Made by a program: the position numbers and the translations under genes. From contig OZ247586.1 in assembly GCA_965233855.1 (NCBI GenBank), positions 1,240,001-1,304,000 of the forward strand: a stretch of DNA of 64,000 nt, given 5' to 3'. The DNA comes from Megaera_A sp965233855. GTDB taxonomy: Bacteria; Pseudomonadota; Alphaproteobacteria; Rickettsiales; Rickettsiaceae. Shown piece by piece: positions 60,863-64,000 of the stretch. The notes under the pieces were generated by a model. That model ran no database searches. It saw only the letters and a list, made by a program, of their open reading frames with translations, and had not been told where the DNA came from. Each line of letters starts with the position of its first letter. Position 1 is the stretch's first letter.

Positions 60863-61836
60863 TGATAAAACTAATCTATCCCAAATTCTGGTCTAAAAAC
60901 GGTATAATCTCAATTATCCTTACTCCATTCTCATGGATATATTGTGTACTTACAATGCTTAGAAAAATTATTGCAACTCCAACTAAACTAAATGCTAAAG
61001 TAATTTGTATAGGCAATATCACAGTTGGAGGAACTGGTAAAACACAAATAGTTGAATCACTTGCAAAACATTACAAGCAAGAAAATAAGAAAGTACTTAT
61101 TATAACAAAAGGTTATGGTTCAACATTGAAGAAGGCAAAGCTAGTCAAAAAATCTGATACTGCAGCTGAAGTTGGCGATGAATCAATATTACTCAGTAAA
61201 GTTGCACCAGTACTTGCTACTAGAAAAATTAAATATGCACTACCTTTGATTGTAAAAATAAAACCGCAAATCATAATTTTCGATGATGGATTACAAAACC
61301 CCAACTTCATCAAAGATTGTAAAATCATGGTTATCGACAATGAGCGAGGGATTGGAAATGGAAGAATCTTCCCTTCAGGTCCATTAAGACAAAAAATCGA
61401 ACCCGCAATAAAAAACTGCGACGCACTGATAATGATTGGAGAAAATGATTGTAAAAATTTAAATATTACTAAAAATGCAATTAAAAATCATAAGCCAATA
61501 TTCAAAGCAAAAATCAATTTACTGTCACCAATTAATAAAAATGCTGAGTATTTTGCATTTTCCGCCATTGGCAACCCAGATAAATTTTTCAATACTCTAA
61601 AGAATAATGGTGCAAATATAAAACAAACGCAGCATTTTCCAGACCACCATCAATTTACTGAGCAAGAAATCCTTAAGTTAAAAAATGATGCTAAAAAACA
61701 TAATTATACTTTAATCACTACAAAAAAAGATTATGTTAAGATTACAGAAACAAACGATATTGAATGCGCAATAGTAGATATAGTTTTTGAAAATAAACCA
61801 GAATTTATAAAACTGATCGATGAAACATTATCTTGA
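60862..61836 (+). CDS. lpxK: Tetraacyldisaccharide 4'-kinase
   Basis: 324 residues. Phosphorylates the disaccharide of lipid A. P-loop IGNITVGGTGKTQIVESLAK is diagnostic, with GDESILLSK and FDDGLQNPNFIKDCKIMVID. The C-terminus has FPDHHQFTEQEILKLKNDA. One N-terminal membrane helix is visible. It overlaps lpxL by 17 bases. Confidence 0.95.
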   Translation: MIKLIYPKFWSKNGIISIILTPFSWIYCVLTMLRKIIATPTKLNAKVICIGNITVGGTGKTQIVESLAKHYKQENKKVLIITKGYGSTLKKAKLVKKSDTAAEVGDESILLSKVAPVLATRKIKYALPLIVKIKPQIIIFDDGLQNPNFIKDCKIMVIDNERGIGNGRIFPSGPLRQKIEPAIKNCDALIMIGENDCKNLNITKNAIKNHKPIFKAKINLLSPINKNAEYFAFSAIGNPDKFFNTLKNNGANIKQTQHFPDHHQFTEQEILKLKNDAKKHNYTLITTKKDYVKITETNDIECAIVDIVFENKPEFIKLIDETLS

Positions 61837-62686
61837 ATATATAATATTTTTTCTAATCACTCGCCTTCTTGGATTATTGCCTCTAGATAAATCTGCAAAT
61901 CTTTGCAGTTTTATTGCCAGAAAAATTGGCCCATTAATTGGAGTAAGCAAAATCGCACGAAAAAACCTAAAAAATGTTTATGGAGATAATATTGATATTA
62001 ATCAAACAATTGATGATCTTTGGGATAATTTTGGTAGATATATTGGTGAATTTCCTTTTATCAATAAGCTCCCCGAAAAGGAGTTAAACAAAAGAGTAAA
62101 CCTAACAGGACTAGAACATATAGAACATCTTCGCCGTGATAATCAACCTTTCATGCTATTCCTCAGTCACCAAGCAAATTGGGACATCATGATTCGTAAA
62201 ATAAATGATATCTACCCCAAATTTGGAATTGTATATCGTAAGGCGAACAACCCTCTTGTTGATAAAGAAATATTCCAAGAAAGAAATGATGATTCTAATA
62301 TTATTATGATTGCAAAAGGCCCCTCTGGTGCGAAAGGATTAGTTCGGGCTATTAAGTCGAAAATGTCTATAGCAATGCTTGTTGATCAAAAAATGAATGA
62401 TGGGATTGAAGTTCCATTCTTCGACAAACCAGCGATGACTGCGCCTGCAATAGCCCGCCTTGCCCTGCAATATGATTACCCAATCGTTCCATGCCAATTA
62501 ATTCGAAATGGTCGCACTAGTAACTTTGAACTCAAAGTGCATAAACCATTAAAATTCAAGAAAACAGGAGACATGGATAAAGATTGCTTCAACATCATGA
62601 AAACCATCAACCTCATCTTAGAAAAATGGATACGCCAACATCCGGGACAATGGTTTTGGTTTCATAATAGATGGAAGGATAAATAA
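61820..62686 (+). CDS. lpxL: Late lipid A acyltransferase, LpxL/LpxM type
   Basis: 288 residues. N-terminal hydrophobic segment, then FLSHQANWDIMIRKINDIYP with the H-x4-D motif, GASGAKG-like GPSGAKGLVRAIKS, MLVDQKMNDGIEVPFFDKPA and the C-terminal WIRQHPGQWFWFHNRWK. It adds a secondary acyl chain to Kdo-lipid A. Whether it behaves as LpxL or LpxM cannot be told; the symbol stands for the family. It closes the lipid A block. Confidence 0.9.
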   Translation: MKHYLEYIIFFLITRLLGLLPLDKSANLCSFIARKIGPLIGVSKIARKNLKNVYGDNIDINQTIDDLWDNFGRYIGEFPFINKLPEKELNKRVNLTGLEHIEHLRRDNQPFMLFLSHQANWDIMIRKINDIYPKFGIVYRKANNPLVDKEIFQERNDDSNIIMIAKGPSGAKGLVRAIKSKMSIAMLVDQKMNDGIEVPFFDKPAMTAPAIARLALQYDYPIVPCQLIRNGRTSNFELKVHKPLKFKKTGDMDKDCFNIMKTINLILEKWIRQHPGQWFWFHNRWKDK

Positions 62687-62800
62687 ATACTTTATAAATC
62701 TTATCCATTTTGTGTAGCTCAAATCATAGATTTTTATTGAGTTTTTATGAAGATAGTAATAGACTGCGCTAATATAGTATTTAATTAAAGCGTCATAAAA

Positions 62801-63517
62801 ATGCCTGAAATTTTTTTCAATGGTCCTGCTGGTCGTCTAGAAGGGATGTATGCCGAATCTACAAATCCTAAAGCTCCAATAGCACTTGTTCTTCATCCGC
62901 ACCCAATGTATGGCGGAACAATGAATAATAAAGTTGTATATAATGTCTACAAAACATTATTTGAAAACGATTTCACCGTATTAAGACTAAACTTTAGAGG
63001 CGTTGGCAAATCAATGGGTGAATATGATGAAGGCATTGGTGAAATGACTGATGCTGCAACTGCACTTGATTGGCTACAAGTTCATTACCCGATGAGCAAA
63101 GTGAACCTAATAGCTGGATTTTCCTTTGGGGCATGGATCGCAATGCAATTAATCATGCGCCGCCCGGAAATAACAAATTTCCTTGCTGTTTCTCCACCAG
63201 TAGATAAATATGATTTTTCATTCCTAAGCCCATGCCCTATCCCTGGACTGATAGTACAAGGAGACAAAGATAGTGTTGTTTCAGAAGAGTCAGTGCATGA
63301 ACTAGCTCAGAGACTCTCTAAGCAAAAAAATATTGATGTTGATTACCGTATGATAGGTGGAGCTGATCACTTCTTCCGAGATAAAATAGATCTTCTAAAT
63401 GATGAAATAGATGATTACTTAAAAGCGACATTTAATCACCAAGAAGAAAAGCCAAAGAAAACTAAAAAATCCGAAGCAAAACCTGCAAAAGCTGCAAAGA
63501 AAATTTTCTTAGATTAA
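62801..63517 (+). CDS. Alpha/beta hydrolase with a Lys-rich tail
   Basis: 238 residues. Fold signatures: LVLHPHPMYGGTMNNKVVYN, RLNFRGVGKSMGEYDEGIGE, the nucleophile elbow LIAGFSFGAWIAM with Ser, and GGADHFFRDKIDLLNDE with the His. This is the COG2945-like branch, of uncertain substrate. The last 25 residues are rich in Lys and Ala (KKTKKSEAKPAKAAKK), probably disordered. It is the complete counterpart to the two damaged hydrolase fragments in the IS region, though not the same subfamily as far as I can tell. Confidence 0.85.
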   Translation: MPEIFFNGPAGRLEGMYAESTNPKAPIALVLHPHPMYGGTMNNKVVYNVYKTLFENDFTVLRLNFRGVGKSMGEYDEGIGEMTDAATALDWLQVHYPMSKVNLIAGFSFGAWIAMQLIMRRPEITNFLAVSPPVDKYDFSFLSPCPIPGLIVQGDKDSVVSEESVHELAQRLSKQKNIDVDYRMIGGADHFFRDKIDLLNDEIDDYLKATFNHQEEKPKKTKKSEAKPAKAAKKIFLD

Positions 63518-63539
63518 GAGTGATTCAACTAACTTCACA

Positions 63540-63555
63540 GTGCTGTTGCAAATAG
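63540..63555 (+). repeat. Orphan IS6-type end-like motif
   Basis: GTGCTGTTGCAAATAG differs by one base from 25492-25507. The sequence resembles the terminal repeats of IS6-family elements (CTGTTGCAAA). It lies between the hydrolase and the partial gene at the window end. No transposase is near, so it may be a solitary relic. Confidence 0.4.
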
Positions 63556-63567
63556 TGAATGACTGAC

Positions 63568-64000
63568 TTAAACTTCATCAATATTACTATCTTGTCCCAA
63601 AGCATCTAGCATATTTTTTGTAAGACCATTATTCTCACCAGGTTCATATGCAGAAGCATATTCAGTAAATTCTTCTAAATCAAAAACCTGAGAGTCTTCA
63701 TCTGATTCAGAAGAATTTGAGTATGAGGAATATGGTCTTAATATACCCTCTAGTGCTTCAGGAATATCCATTCGCTCTTCTATATCTTCTATTACAACCT
63801 TTAGCTTATGTACATGAAGATTTTCATCCAAAGTTCTTTTTCTTGGAATAGGATTAATATCTTTCATGTAATACTCTATCATCTTAAATAACAACTCAGC
63901 ATTCCTATTTTTTATTACGAATAAAAATGAATATCCTTCATTGTGCAATAAATCTATTTCTTCATTAGATTTAAGAAGCTTATTCGCTTTCCATGATATA
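63568..64000 (-). CDS. Unrecognised acidic protein, 5' end outside the window
   Basis: The frame is open to the window edge and ends at 63568, giving the last ~143 residues. Text seen: ISWKANKLLKSNEEIDLLHN, then SFLFVIKNRNAELLFKMIEY and an acidic, Ser-rich C-terminus with SNSSESDEDSQVFDLEEF. The helix pair near NRNAELLFKMIEYY hints at an ankyrin-like solenoid, but the repeat is not clear. An internal TTG at 63948 is not a credible start. Its function is unknown. Confidence 0.55.
   Translation of the reverse strand, partial: ISWKANKLLKSNEEIDLLHNEGYSFLFVIKNRNAELLFKMIEYYMKDINPIPRKRTLDENLHVHKLKVVIEDIEERMDIPEALEGILRPYSSYSNSSESDEDSQVFDLEEFTEYASAYEPGENNGLTKNMLDALGQDSNIDEV

Noticed and set aside
1..64000. 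Prophage or type IV secretion cluster
   Set aside because: I see no capsid, tail, integrase or virB/rvh genes; the accessory region holds IS elements and broken genes only.

Overview
The window is AT-rich, gene-dense and split between both strands. Its content points to an obligately host-associated alphaproteobacterium, most like a flagellated member of the Rickettsiales or Holosporales. The evidence is a split PntAA/PntAB transhydrogenase, an ffs-dnaX-ybaB-recR block, a Mla system, ankyrin-repeat proteins, a VapBC pair, several insertion sequences with decaying copies, and genes broken by IS insertion or frameshift. I cannot fix genus or family from the sequence alone. The cell appears to make lipopolysaccharide (kdsB, waaA, lpxK, lpxL-like, eptA-like) and at least part of a flagellum.

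Layout. 1-855: the end of frr and a frameshifted DUF1801 gene. 852-9708 (minus): kdsB-flgI-flgJ-flgN-like-flgK-flgL-cca-znuA-like, a hook, rod and P-ring block. 9894-12231: tRNA-Lys, VapBC, rlmH, msrB and a degenerate dispersed repeat. 12232-19932 (minus): lolA, SRP RNA, dnaX, ybaB, recR, sucA, sucB. 20023-22957 (plus): pntAA-pntAB-pntB.

22958-31052 is the accessory region. It holds an ankyrin gene split by an IS982-type element, an IS481-type element with a nonsense mutation at its catalytic Glu, one full and several partial IS6-type elements, a truncated and frameshifted SulP transporter, alpha/beta-hydrolase fragments, a fatty-acid desaturase, tRNA-Gly, tRNA-Gln and a rhodanese.

31053-32940 (minus): a cupredoxin-FTR1-YciB iron-uptake operon, preceded by a 36-residue membrane protein and a 16-bp palindrome that resembles an Irr-type iron operator. 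33106-36202: typA and an unrecognised 396-residue protein, followed by an intact second IS481 copy with a 7-bp target duplication. 37446-50342: ugd-dnaE, an AsmA-like protein, a hairpin element, a phosphoethanolamine transferase, fabF-acpP-fabG, recA and iscX. 50452-57630: nadC-ligA-pepP converging on mlaA-mlaC and a TPR-methyltransferase. 57746-62686: aspC and the late lipid A/Kdo genes (DUF374-waaA-lpxK-lpxL). The end holds an alpha/beta hydrolase and a partial acidic protein.

Together the genes describe an endosymbiont-like cell with an envelope-building programme, energy metabolism (2-oxoglutarate dehydrogenase, proton-translocating transhydrogenase), type II fatty-acid synthesis plus desaturation, and possible regulated iron import. 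The most notable signals outside standard genes are the iron-operator-like palindrome with its tiny membrane ORF, the IS6-bounded mosaic of broken genes, the 129-bp hairpin element at 44835-44963 and the orphan 396-residue protein.
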